Position numbers and translations under genes: made by a program
NCBI GenBank assembly: GCA_036971475.1
Contig: JBAIZL010000005.1
Coordinates: forward strand, 252,919,323 to 252,983,322
Source of the DNA: Prosapia bicincta
Lineage: Eukaryota; Arthropoda; Insecta; Hemiptera; Cercopidae
Length of the DNA: 64,000 nucleotides
Reading direction: 5' to 3'
Shown: in pieces, positions 1 through 9,307 of the stretch
Numbering within the stretch: position 1 is the first letter of the stretch
How the letters are laid out: every line of letters begins with the position of its first letter
The notes under the pieces: generated by a model
Databases searched by the model: none
What the model was told of the DNA's origin: nothing
Seen by the model: the letters and a program-made list of their open reading frames with translations, nothing else

Positions 1-348
1 TTTAACAAAAAAATCTGTCACTTTCTGTTTTTTTTGTGAGCATTGATTTAGCTTTAATGTGCGATATAGGTTTCTTGAGAACCATTTTGTCGCACAGTGT
101 CTACTTGTGTCACAAAGCCATAAAGATCGACAATGTATATGACAGACATGGATAATGCATATGTCACGTCCTAGACTATTTATAGCCGAGATTAGCTGAC
201 ATTTGTTTACAATCTTATGATACACATTAGGTTTTCGGGCGTCCAAGTATTTTGTCATTGTCTCTTATATACAGTAGTCTGCTCGCCCCTTTTATTTCGC
301 TGGCCCACGTCGGGATGGTTCCCTTTCAATGTAAAAATTAGTACGTAG
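1..348. other. Intron 12 DNA left of the LTR element
   Basis: No exon or ORF seen. It contains cagtagtctgctcgcccc near 268, which might be one end of an old pogo-like MITE whose other end is at 7159; the match between the two ends is poor. Confidence 0.4.
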
Positions 349-1549
349 TGTAATAAATGGTAATTTCCTTTTTATAAGTTAATAAAAATTTATAAGTTAA
401 AAGAAATAACGATTCAATGCTGCTTTTGTTACAATAATTTTTTAATATCTTAATATGACATTCCTTATTTTCTTTTACAAAGTCACTTACTAATTACAAA
501 TTCTTATTTCCTCCACAAAGAATTACAAAAATTAAGCTTTATTAGCCTAAGTCTAAAATTTGTTTATGGCAGCAAGAAGTTTAGTTATAAATTTTAATAT
601 TAATTGAATTTGATTTAATTACTTCAATTTGAGCTTGAGCTCTCTTTATCTCGGGTTAATAGGTGGGTTTTCTAAATTTTGAATAATAAAATTTGAGTTG
701 GCACTTTCAAAAAAATATCTAAGTTACAATTCTTACAAGCTAAAATTTTTTACAAGTTATTTGGTTTCTAATTAAATAATTTCCTGAATAATGTCTTCTT
801 AATCGATCAGTTCAATGATTTGGCTTAATGTTATTCTGTAATTAGGATTGAATACGATACTACACTTTCCGCACCAGTTAAAAAAATAAAATTTCTACAG
901 CCAATTCTGAACACGTCTTCCTCGATCAAGTGCTCTTTTCCAACTCCCACTGACGCTACCTTTTTAGCAATAAAATGGCCAAGTCGTGAATTTCCGCTAT
1001 TTTTTCGTTTATTCCTTGTAAGTAACAGCTTTACGGATGTCATGTTCACCGCCTTTGATACACTTCTTCTTCTTAACAACTGCACTTAAATTTCTTTGCA
1101 AAACAATTGCATTTAAATCTTATTTCCCAAACTGTTTTAGATTATATATCGACGAGAAATATTTAAAACGAATATCTTTTGCCGGTCATGCGCACGCAAC
1201 TCTACAAACTCGTTCCCCATCTTGTTTCTACAGAACATTCACTAGCTTGCTGTTTGAAAGTTTTAAGTGTATTTATATCGTTCTATTGTTCTATTTAAAT
1301 TGTTATCTATCAATTACTTCTAATACATTTTCTTATAAATAGTGATTTGTGTGTTTTTTTTCTTTTTCTATAAAATCTTGTGATTAGATCTAAAATGTGG
1401 CCGTGCATTTTCTACACAAGTGAAATTAGGTTATGTTTACATTTCGTTCCTGGTATATTTTAGTAATTTTTTACATACTGAATTTATTTATATATATTTA
1501 TCTTATTTTGTAAGTGCCTTTTATATATATACTACTTCAAAATGTTACA
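349..1549 (-). repeat. 3' LTR of the LTR retroelement
   Basis: 1201 bp, starting tgtaataaatgg and ending aatgttaca on the plus strand. It is repeated at 5028-6964 and, inverted, at 24283-25491. It contains an 84-codon sense ORF at 831-1085 (minus; starts [13 protein letters not shown]) that is kept in both LTRs of this element but shifted in the solo LTR. Its conservation is explained by recent duplication; no function is claimed. Confidence 0.92.
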
Positions 1550-1575
1550 TAGTCCCCAAATTTAGATAAAAAAAA
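1550..1575 (-). promoter_or_regulatory. Polypurine-tract region before the 3' LTR (tentative)
   Basis: Sense strand reads AAATTTGGGGACTA directly before the LTR start TGTAAC. A short purine run beside the 3' LTR fits a plus-strand primer site, but it is short and broken by T and C. Confidence 0.35.
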
Positions 1576-2164
1576 TTTTGATTCCAAAATTCCTTTTTTT
1601 TTATCTCAATTTTCACATTTTGGGAGTAAACTCTTACTCTATCCTTCTTGCTTGTCTGCTGCCCTCTAATTACATATGATATACTTAACTCCTAACAATA
1701 CAATAAATTAACAATTAACATTTAATCAACAATTCTCTTATACTTTTAACATCTAGTACATTAATCATTTTCTGATTCTTAGAATCTATTTTATAAACTT
1801 TTTCTTTTTCTTTCTTTATTTTAATTTTAATAGAATGGAATCTTTCCAATCATAAGTCTTTTTATTTATCTATATAATCTATCTTCTGACACAGTGTTTT
1901 TTTTTTTTAATTTTAGCCTAACCGAGTCATAGCATGTCTAGGTTGTTTGTAGGTTAGGTCCTTGTTCTTATTCATTCATCCCTTCCAATTTTATTTTTAT
2001 TTTTCAATATCCAGTTCAATTATTTTCTTATATCATTTCAGTTTATTTTGTATGAAGTTTAACATCTAATATTTTTTAAAGGTTGCAATCTCATATCCTC
2101 TATTTGATCATATCTATAGCTCCTTCGATTACACTGTCCCTATATCAACGAATATCAATTTTGT

Positions 2165-2435
2165 TTTAATACTTATTTATCAACGCAAATTCTCCCTTAC
2201 AATACGACGAAGTTTAAATACACAATTACCATATTTTTATTACAACGATGCTTTAATATTTATTATCATAGATTCATATTTCTTTTATAATATATAATAT
2301 ATACGACGAAGTTCCATTATTTATCAACGCAGATTCTCCCTTACAATACGACGAAGTTTAAATACACAATTACCATATTTTTATTACAACGATGCTTCAA
2401 TATTTATTAACATAGATTCATATTTATTTTTATTC
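2165..2435. repeat. Tandem direct repeat in the LTR element, two copies
   Basis: A roughly 110-bp unit containing ttctcccttacaatacgac occurs at about 2172-2282 and again at about 2320-2431, almost identical. It lies in the 1.2 kb between the integrase stop (2766) and the 3' LTR, where no ORF is visible. It may be a regulatory repeat or the residue of a lost env region. Confidence 0.75.
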
Positions 2436-2765
2436 ATTATTCGACGAAGTTTCCAATAAATTATCGTAGATATAGTTACCATCCCTTAAAACTTATCTCC
2501 TGCTAACGTTTTTCTTATACACATAGTCACCTAGAGTTTATTCATATTGCTTCCTTTACTTATATTTAATATCTCCCTTCCTATTTTATTTAAATTTATA
2601 TATTTTTTCTTTCTTTATTTTTTTTTTTTTTTAAGTGTTTGTTTAATTATTAAGTCATTTCTGGTCCATTGTCATTTCCGGTTTATTTGTTATCTATCCC
2701 TCCTACATTCGCTTCCTTCTCCTAATACTTTTATATCCTGAGTCATTCCTGTTGTTACCATCTTA

Positions 2766-4307
2766 TTATCCCTTGTTATTTTCCTTTCTCTCGACTTCTC
2801 CCTTACAATATTTAATTTGTTCTATCTGAAATTTTTCTGATTCTCCATGGTGTGCCTCCCTTGGTTCATAAAATTTCTTTAACAAGCTAACATGGAAAAT
2901 TCCTCTAATTTTATTGCTTCTAGCATCTTTGATTTCATAAGTCGCCTTGCCATATTTCTTGGTGATCACATAAGGTCCATCATATATATAAAATAATTTT
3001 GCCATCTCACCTCTTATACCCTGTGGTTGCCAATTTTCTTTTACTAATACCTTGTCCCCAACATTTAATTCTTCTATTTTATGAGTTTTATTAAATTTCT
3101 CTGCTCTCTTATGAGCCTTCTTCTTAATTCTACTCCTAGCAATTTCTAAATGTCTTTCTAAATTTATTAATTTTGAACTCCAGCCTAAATTTTTTATTTC
3201 CTTTTGCCAAAACCTTTCATCCTGAATTCCTAGTTGTAGCTGGTTAGGTGTGTATCCTGTAGTCTCATGAGGAATTTCATTAATTGCCTGGTTAATAACC
3301 TCTACATATTTTCCCCATTCTTTATGGTTATGATGACAATATGTTCTCAAACATCTAATGATCTTATTCACCCTCTCAACGATATTGCTTTGTGGCCTCC
3401 TTATTGGAGAAAATATTGGTTTCATTTCTCTATTTTTAATATACTCCAGCCATTTCTTATTATTAAACTGGGTTCCATGATCAGTCTGTATTCTTTCTAC
3501 TCTCCCGAAATTTTCTATATAATTTTCTAAACATTTAATTGCCTCCCCTGTGGTTGCCTTTTTCAATTTATAGATTTGAACGAATTTTGTAAATACATCT
3601 AAAATTACTAATAAATACTTATAGCCTCCTACAGTTCTTTGAAATGGTCCTATAAAATCAATTGACAATTGCTCCTTTGGTTTTTCCACTTGGATCCCTT
3701 TCATCTCTCCAAAATTACCTTGGGTTACATTTTTAGCTCTTTGACAAATATTACACGTTTTAATAATTCCCCTAATGCTTTTTCCCATCTTCTTCCAAGT
3801 GAAGCTCTCTGATAATATGGTATGACATTTCTTAGCTCCTGCATGCAGGTAATATTCATGACAAGTACCCACTATTTCTTTAATCATTCCCTTTGGTTTT
3901 TCATTATTCCTCCTTCCTTCTGTTTCCAATCGGTCAATTCTATAATTATTATTGTTTTTCTCAATCGCTATCTCCCTATTTAAAATTCTTAACTCTTCCC
4001 TGTTCTGTATTGTTATTTTTTTTACCTTCTCTATCTCTTTCTTATTAATTTCTGTCACATCAGCTATTATTTCTTTTGTTTCCTCTAAATTCTCCTTAAT
4101 CTTCTCCTCTAAGTCTCTTCTCATAACTCCTACTACAGCATTATTCTCTGTTCTCAACTGTTCCCTCATATCCTCTATCATTTTCTTACTTTCCTCCCTT
4201 ATTTCCTGTGTTATGAATTTGAAATCTTCCTTCATCTCTCTCATTTCGTCTCTATTTTCCTCTAATTTTTTGTTTATTTCCCTCATATCCTCACTCATAT
4301 CTTTCAT
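2766..4307 (-). CDS. Coiled-coil/integrase fusion ORF of the LTR element
   Basis: 513 codons. Residues 1-130 are a long Glu/Lys/Arg coiled coil (MKDMSEDMREINKKLEENRD). From about residue 145 it is a retroviral-type integrase. The zinc-binding H-x4-H ... CNIC part (HEYYLH, TCNICQ) comes first, then the catalytic core with Asp in QLSIDFIGPF, Asp in IQTDHGTQF and Glu in PQSNIVERV, all three acidic residues kept, 34 residues between the second Asp and the Glu. A C-terminal part follows (VGDKVLVKENWQ, GIFHVSLLKKFYEP). No reverse transcriptase lies between, which is abnormal for Gypsy pol. Either a deletion joined gag to integrase or this is a stable non-autonomous form. No internal stop. Confidence 0.85.
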   Translation of the reverse strand: MKDMSEDMREINKKLEENRDEMREMKEDFKFITQEIREESKKMIEDMREQLRTENNAVVGVMRRDLEEKIKENLEETKEIIADVTEINKKEIEKVKKITIQNREELRILNREIAIEKNNNNYRIDRLETEGRRNNEKPKGMIKEIVGTCHEYYLHAGAKKCHTILSESFTWKKMGKSIRGIIKTCNICQRAKNVTQGNFGEMKGIQVEKPKEQLSIDFIGPFQRTVGGYKYLLVILDVFTKFVQIYKLKKATTGEAIKCLENYIENFGRVERIQTDHGTQFNNKKWLEYIKNREMKPIFSPIRRPQSNIVERVNKIIRCLRTYCHHNHKEWGKYVEVINQAINEIPHETTGYTPNQLQLGIQDERFWQKEIKNLGWSSKLINLERHLEIARSRIKKKAHKRAEKFNKTHKIEELNVGDKVLVKENWQPQGIRGEMAKLFYIYDGPYVITKKYGKATYEIKDARSNKIRGIFHVSLLKKFYEPREAHHGESEKFQIEQIKYCKGEVERKENNKG

Positions 4308-4819
4308 TTCCCTTTTATTTCATCTATCTTATTTAATTGTCTATTTATTTTTTCATTATTTATATTTAATTGTCTAATTATTTTTTCATTATTTATATTT
4401 AATTGTCTATTTAGATCCTCTCTCCCTTTTTCACTCATTTCCATGAGAGTTCTCATCATCTCCCTTAAATCTTCATTCTCATTATTTCCCTGTTTTTTTT
4501 GTTGGGTTTGCATAGGTGGTAGTCCCCTAGCCTCATCTACTTGGGTTTCCACCTCACTCTCTTCTATAGGCATATCTGTGCCTTCCGTTTCTGTCTCTAG
4601 TATTTCTAGGCTTGTCCCTTTTTCCAATTCTATTAGGCCTATTGTAGCTTCTTCCTCTTTTCCATTTATTTTTTCTTTTAATGTCACATATTTTCCTTTT
4701 GCAGCTTCCTCAACTTCTGTACCCTTCCTAGACCTACTATGTTTGTTATATTCCTCTAATTTTTCTGTTTTTTTCGCTTTCTTCCCCCTTAAATTATATG
4801 TACCTGTTTCAGATTCCAT
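4304..4819 (-). CDS. Gag-position ORF of the LTR element, charged and coiled-coil rich
   Basis: A 171-codon ORF starting MESETGTYNLRGKKAKKTEK. It is Lys/Glu rich, with a heptad-like C-terminal part that repeats RQLNINNEK in tandem. Its position after the PBS and LTR is that of gag, but no capsid or zinc-knuckle motif is visible. Its stop TGA overlaps the ATG of the next ORF (ATGA, 4304-4307), and both sides of the junction are the same kind of coiled coil, so the two ORFs may be one frame broken by an indel, or linked by reinitiation or frameshifting. Confidence 0.6.
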   Translation of the reverse strand: MESETGTYNLRGKKAKKTEKLEEYNKHSRSRKGTEVEEAAKGKYVTLKEKINGKEEEATIGLIELEKGTSLEILETETEGTDMPIEESEVETQVDEARGLPPMQTQQKKQGNNENEDLREMMRTLMEMSEKGREDLNRQLNINNEKIIRQLNINNEKINRQLNKIDEIKGK

Positions 4820-5007
4820 TTTTTTTTTTTTTTTTATCTAAAATTTCAAATTTCCCTTTATGCTATTTAAATTTTGAAAATTAAAAAAATTATTGACTTA
4901 TGGTTGCAAAGTCCTGAAAAGTAAACAATATTAATACAAATATTTAATTAATAATCTTATCTAAAGTGCCTTAAGGTTAATTCTTAAAATTTTTTTTTAT
5001 AATCGAG

Positions 5008-5025
5008 CCCCACGTTTGTGTGCCA
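5008..5025 (-). promoter_or_regulatory. Primer binding site of the LTR retroelement
   Basis: On the sense (minus) strand, TGGCACACAAACGTGGGG lies 2 nt after the end of the 5' LTR. TGG followed by the complement of a tRNA acceptor stem is the usual PBS design. The plus strand reads like the 3' part of a tRNA (ATCGAGCCCCACG ... TGCCA). It resembles lysine-tRNA-type sites, but the primer tRNA is not assigned with certainty. Confidence 0.65.
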
Positions 5026-5382
5026 AATGTAATAAATGGTAATTTCCTTTTTATAAGTTAATAAAAATTTATAAGTTAAAAGAAATAACGATTCAATGCT
5101 GCTTTTGTTACAATAAATTTTTAATATCTTAATATGACATTCCTTATTTTCTTTTACAAAGTCACTTACTAATTACAAATTCTTATTTCCTCCACAAAGA
5201 ATTACAAAAATTAAGCTTTTAGGTTAGTTCTAGTAGAGCTTAAAGCTTATTTAGGAATTTTTTGGACTTGATAGGAGACTGACAGACTTACCTAAAGGCA
5301 ATAGTCCAAAACTGCAATCTCTTGGAAATAAGCACATATAAAAAACACATATAAAACACTTAATACACTTTTACTTGAAATA

Positions 5383-5407
5383 TTTCGATCAACATGATCT
5401 TCTTCAG
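5383..5407 (-). ncRNA. Hammerhead-ribozyme-like core, element A left arm
   Basis: The exact reverse complement of the right-arm core at 5785-5809: CTGAAGA, stem GATCA/TGATC, GAAA. Confidence 0.5.
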
Positions 5408-5784
5408 TCAAGAAAGAGAAAACAAAACAAAAGATTGAAGTGAACCACAGATGTGTATAAACATCCAAATGTCACAGATTCACAGATTTATAGTTTATGA
5501 TATAGAGCTATATGTGATATGTGTGTAGAAATTGTTAAAACAATAGATAAAACTCCTTTTAACTTCCCCCTAACTTCTACCATTTTTAACAGCTCCATTA
5601 CCTTCCTTCTGACAGACTTTTAATATCTAGTTTCAAGTAACCAATCTTTACACGATTAACAATTTCTACACATATCACATATAGCTCTATATCATAAACT
5701 ATAAATCTGTGAATCTGTGACATTTGGATGTTTATACACATCTGTGGTTCACTTCAATCTTTTGTTTTGTTTTCTCTTTCTTGA

Positions 5785-5809
5785 CTGAAGAAGATCATGT
5801 TGATCGAAA
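5785..5809 (+). ncRNA. Hammerhead-ribozyme-like core, element A right arm
   Basis: Reads CTGAAGA, then a perfect 5-bp stem GATCA/TGATC closed by TGT, then GAAA. This is the order of the hammerhead core (CUGAUGA, stem II, GAAA), with one change at a core position. The inverted copy is at 5383-5407. PLE terminal repeats are known to carry hammerhead motifs. Activity is doubtful with this change. Confidence 0.5.
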
Positions 5810-6964
5810 TATTTCAAATAAAAGTGTATTAAGTGTTTTATATGTGTTTTTTATATGTGCTTATTTCCAAGAGATTGCAGTTTTGGACTATTGCCTTTAG
5901 GTAAGTCTGTCAGTCTCCTATCAAGTCCAAAAAATTCCTCAAAAATTAAGCTTTATTAGCCTAAGTCTAAAATTTGTTTATGGCAGCAAGAAGTTTAGTT
6001 ATAAATTTTAATATTAATTGAATTTGATTTAATTACTTCAATTTGAGCTTGAGCTCTCTTTATCTCGGGTTAATAGGTGGGTTTTCTAAATTTTGAATAA
6101 TAAAATTTGAGTTGGCACTTTCAAAAAAATATCTAAGTTACAATTCTTACAAGCTAAAATTTTTTACAAGTTATTTGGTTCCTAATTAAATAATTTCCTG
6201 AATAATGTCTTCTTAATCGATCAGTTCAATGATTTGGCTTAATGTTATTCTGTAATTAGGATTGAATACGATACTACACTTTCCGCACCAGTTAAAAAAA
6301 TAAAATTTCTACAGCCAATTCTGAACACGTCTTCCTCGTTCAAGTGCTCTGTTCCAACTCCCACTGACGCTACCTTTTTAGCAATAAAATGGCCAAGTCG
6401 TGAATTTCTGCTATTTTTTCGTTTATTCCTTGTAAGTAACAGCTTTACGGATGTCATGTTCACCGCCTTTGATACACTTCTTCTTCTTAACAACTGCACT
6501 TAAATTTCTTTGCAAAACAATTGCATTTAAATCTTATTTCCCAAACTGTTTTAGATTATATATCGACGAGAAATATTTAAAACGAATATCTTTTGCCGGT
6601 CATGCGCACGCAACTCTACAAACTCGTTCCCCATCTTGTTTCTACAGAACATTCACTAGCTTGCTGTTTGAAAGTTTTAAGTGTATTTATATCGTTCTAT
6701 TGTTCTATTTAAATTGTTATCTATCAATTACTTCTAATACATTTTCTTATAAATAGTGATTTGTGTGTTTTTTTTTCTTTTTCTATAAAATCTTGTGATT
6801 AGATCTAAAATGTGGCCGTGCATTTTCTACACAAGTGAAATTAGGTTATGTTTACATTTCGTTCCTGGTATATTTTAGTAATTTTTTACATACTGAATTT
6901 ATTTATATATATTTATCTTATTTTGTAAGTGCCTTTTATATATATACTACTTCAAAATGTTACA

Positions 6965-9130
6965 GTACATATTTACATATCTATTCCCTTCATCTTAACT
7001 TCTATTATGCCTTATATGTATTTACGTCTCAATTCACCGTTTGGAAATTTAAACACATGAATCTGATTGGAATAAAAATTGGGTATTTGTAAAACAATGG
7101 CAGACCCAGGATAATCCGCAAACCGGTTAATCCGCCCACGGATAATCGGGAGTTTACTGTACTTGTTTATATTTTGCTTTTATTCTTTCCTATTTTTTTA
7201 TATGGCTTATACACTCACGAATATTAAAAAATCAGTTTTTGAAAAAGACTGGTCCTGGCAGTATACCATCACAAGGACTTTGTCCAATTAATTGAAATAT
7301 AATTTTTGTTTCTTATCAATGTGAAACATCCAATAGGATATTTGAAATTAATAAAATTGATAAAAGATGTCATAAAATGATGAGCCATATGTACTACAAC
7401 TCCCCTTACCAGGACTGATCTAATTTAGCAAGGCGTAACATTCTAGATTAATGTTTTTGAGCATTATAGCCCTATTTTTATTGAAATTCTGTCATGATAA
7501 TTTCACTACACAAGAATATCTAATATTATTTAAATGTTTTGAGAAATAAGGTTAAACTAAGCAGTATAGCCATTTGTGTGTTGACAAATAGTTCCTAAAA
7601 TTACTTTCAAGCAGCAAAAACAAATCAATTGATTTATCATCAGAAGTAGTCATTAATAACTAAAAACTGAATAAATAGGCCTACATATGAAATTATTAGC
7701 TGGAGGCTCAAGATACATGACTCTACAAAGCAAAACGATAAAAGTAGTTATTTTGGAACCGTTACTGATAATAGGTCAAAAGAACATCTCCAGAAACATA
7801 AAAGAACAAAAATGTATTTACTCCATATCTTTAAAATTGAGCCATCACAAAGAACATGAATAAATAGTTGTCATTCGTGAACAGTGATATATCCATAAAC
7901 TTGCATGGTCGCTGCTTTACCAACTCATTCTTCATATTATTATATGATTGGCAAAGGTGGTAGTGTGTCCAAAATTTATCAATTATGTTAATGTGTCTTC
8001 AATAACAACTGTCAATAAATGATTTTAAATTTTTTAATTGTGTCATCATACACTATTAAAAGAATATTTTTCTGGCACTACCTGTGAAATGTGAATGTTT
8101 ACTTGGGAAAATATCTTCAATAAAAACACAGTATCCATAGATTTTTACACAGGCTCCAGCAGCAATGCTTAACCCATTGCATCCTACAACGGAACTTTCT
8201 TATCCTAACAAAATGTTGTTACCAAGTGTAAGCGAGGGTTTATTTACATTGATTTTCACCGTTGCTTCAAGAAACTATGACTTTTTTTTGAATGTTTAGT
8301 CAGCTTGACCCTTGGTAATGTATAATCCTCTCCATGCTTCGTATATGAACGTGCCACACATTTCTCATGAGTAAGCAATTATTTTTGATTCTTAAAACTA
8401 CTACCATAAAGAAAGATAATTTATGTTCTTTCTAATGATTCTCAGAATAACAAGACACATATAGTATTGCCAACATAACTTTATGAACAACTTGTCAGGT
8501 AGCCATTTAGCATATCTTATTCTAGTTTTTTATGATTTTATCACTCAGTTGTGGATTAGATACTGCAGTGAGTGGGTAGGGCATTGACACTAAATCTGTG
8601 CTGTTAGCTTTACATGTTGTTATTTAAAAAATATATTGTTATTATTAATAATTAAAAAGTGTTAATATATGTGAATATTTTATTGAAATATAATTAGTTG
8701 CGTGAAAGTTACGAAAACTAACTCACATTAAATTGTAAGTAGCATATTTTTTTTAATATTTAATATTATTATTTGCTATTTTGCATATTTTAATTCATGA
8801 AATTATTCTTTTTTAATAATTATAAATAATCAATTAAAAAATAAAAAATTAGCACAACAATTCAATTGCAGTGACCACTGATTTCAGAATTCATTTTATT
8901 CTACTGGGCTGTGCGGAACACTTATAACTTAATCTGCAATGGATTAAAGAACTAAAGAAAAATGTAGGAAAGTAATAATGTCATAATGAACGTTTAATAT
9001 ATGTAATTAATTAAATAATGAATGTCTTACACAAACAATTTCTGTAACTTTATGGTTTACCTTACTCTTTGATCTAATTTAGAACTCTAAAACTCAGACT
9101 TGAACAACCAGAAAAAATTTTTCAACTAAC
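6965..9130. other. Intron 12 DNA between the LTR element and eIF3a exon 12
   Basis: AT-rich, with no exon, long ORF or tandem repeat. The only recognisable item is a pogo-type terminal repeat at about 7107-7159. Confidence 0.6.
7107..7159 (-). repeat. pogo/Tigger-type terminal inverted repeat remnant
   Basis: On the minus strand it starts CAGTAAACTCCCGATTATCC next to TA and repeats GGATTA-type motifs. CAGT starts with repeated ATTATCCG motifs at a TA site are typical of Tigger ends. No full partner end is visible. Confidence 0.45.
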
Positions 9131-9307
9131 CTGTTTGTCTTTGTACATGGTCTGATAAAGTGGAATTTCCACCAAGCGCTTGGCTCTCTCAAAATAGTCT
9201 ACTTTCTTTTCTTGAGATTTAAGTTTCTGAATCATTTCTCTTCGCTCCTTCTGCAGTTCCTCAGCCTCTTTTGCTGCTATCTGATCTGCATCTAAGTTCT
9301 TTATATC
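9131..9307 (-). CDS. eIF3a: eIF3a coding exon 12 (last in window)
   Basis: Acceptor atgtag; 177 nt. It reads [40 protein letters not shown] and [15 protein letters not shown]. The donor is gttagttg. No further eIF3a exon is visible in 1-9130, so intron 12 is at least 9.1 kb and the C-terminal exons lie outside. Confidence 0.95.

Larger units (their letters stand above)
5220..5939. mobile_element. Foldback Penelope-related element A, nested in the LTR
   Basis: Two inverted arms of about 300 bp (roughly 5253-5545 and 5655-5939) with a central spacer of about 110 bp. It is flanked by a 15-bp duplication caaaaattaagcttt (5205-5219 and 5940-5954); the uninterrupted target is seen once in the other LTR. 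The left end carries about 33 extra bp absent from the right end. Each arm contains a hammerhead-like core (minus 5383-5407, plus 5785-5809). Related to element B (28125) and copy C (57907). No coding sequence; probably a non-autonomous PLE. Confidence 0.8.
349..6964 (-). mobile_element. Gypsy-type LTR retroelement, internally deleted, with a nested PLE-like insertion
   Basis: Two LTRs (349-1549 and 5028-6964) flank a 3.5 kb internal region read on the minus strand. LTR ends on the sense strand are TGTAACATTTTG and ATTTATTACA (TG...CA). The internal part has a PBS-like site next to the right LTR, a short coiled-coil ORF, then an ORF with integrase. No protease, reverse transcriptase or RNase H is present, so this copy is non-autonomous. 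The LTRs differ at only about six positions by eye once the insert is removed, so the insertion is young. Flanks are GTAG on the left and GTAC on the right, a possible imperfect 4-bp duplication. The element sits in eIF3a intron 12 in the same orientation as the gene. Confidence 0.9.
5028..6964 (-). repeat. 5' LTR of the LTR retroelement, interrupted by a PLE-like element
   Basis: The same ends as the other LTR. Its length of 1937 bp against 1201 bp is explained by a 720-bp insert (5220-5939) and its target duplication. After removal the two LTRs align almost base for base. Confidence 0.92.

Noticed and set aside
1037..1342. 101-codon ORF antisense in the LTR, repeated at 6451-6756
   Set aside because: Opposite to the element's coding strand. 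Conservation is explained by LTR identity.
3267..4841. Several plus-strand ORFs (87-141 codons) opposite the LTR-element genes
   Set aside because: Shadows of the minus-strand coiled-coil and integrase ORFs; Ser/Ile/Phe-rich low-complexity translations.
5000..5025. tRNA-like 3' end (atcgagccccacg ... gcca)
   Set aside because: No 5' half or anticodon arm. It is the primer binding site of the LTR element.
268..7159. Possible pogo MITE split by the LTR element (ends at 268 and 7159)
   Set aside because: Beyond CAGTA the two ends align poorly, and the 4-bp flanks of the LTR element are imperfect.
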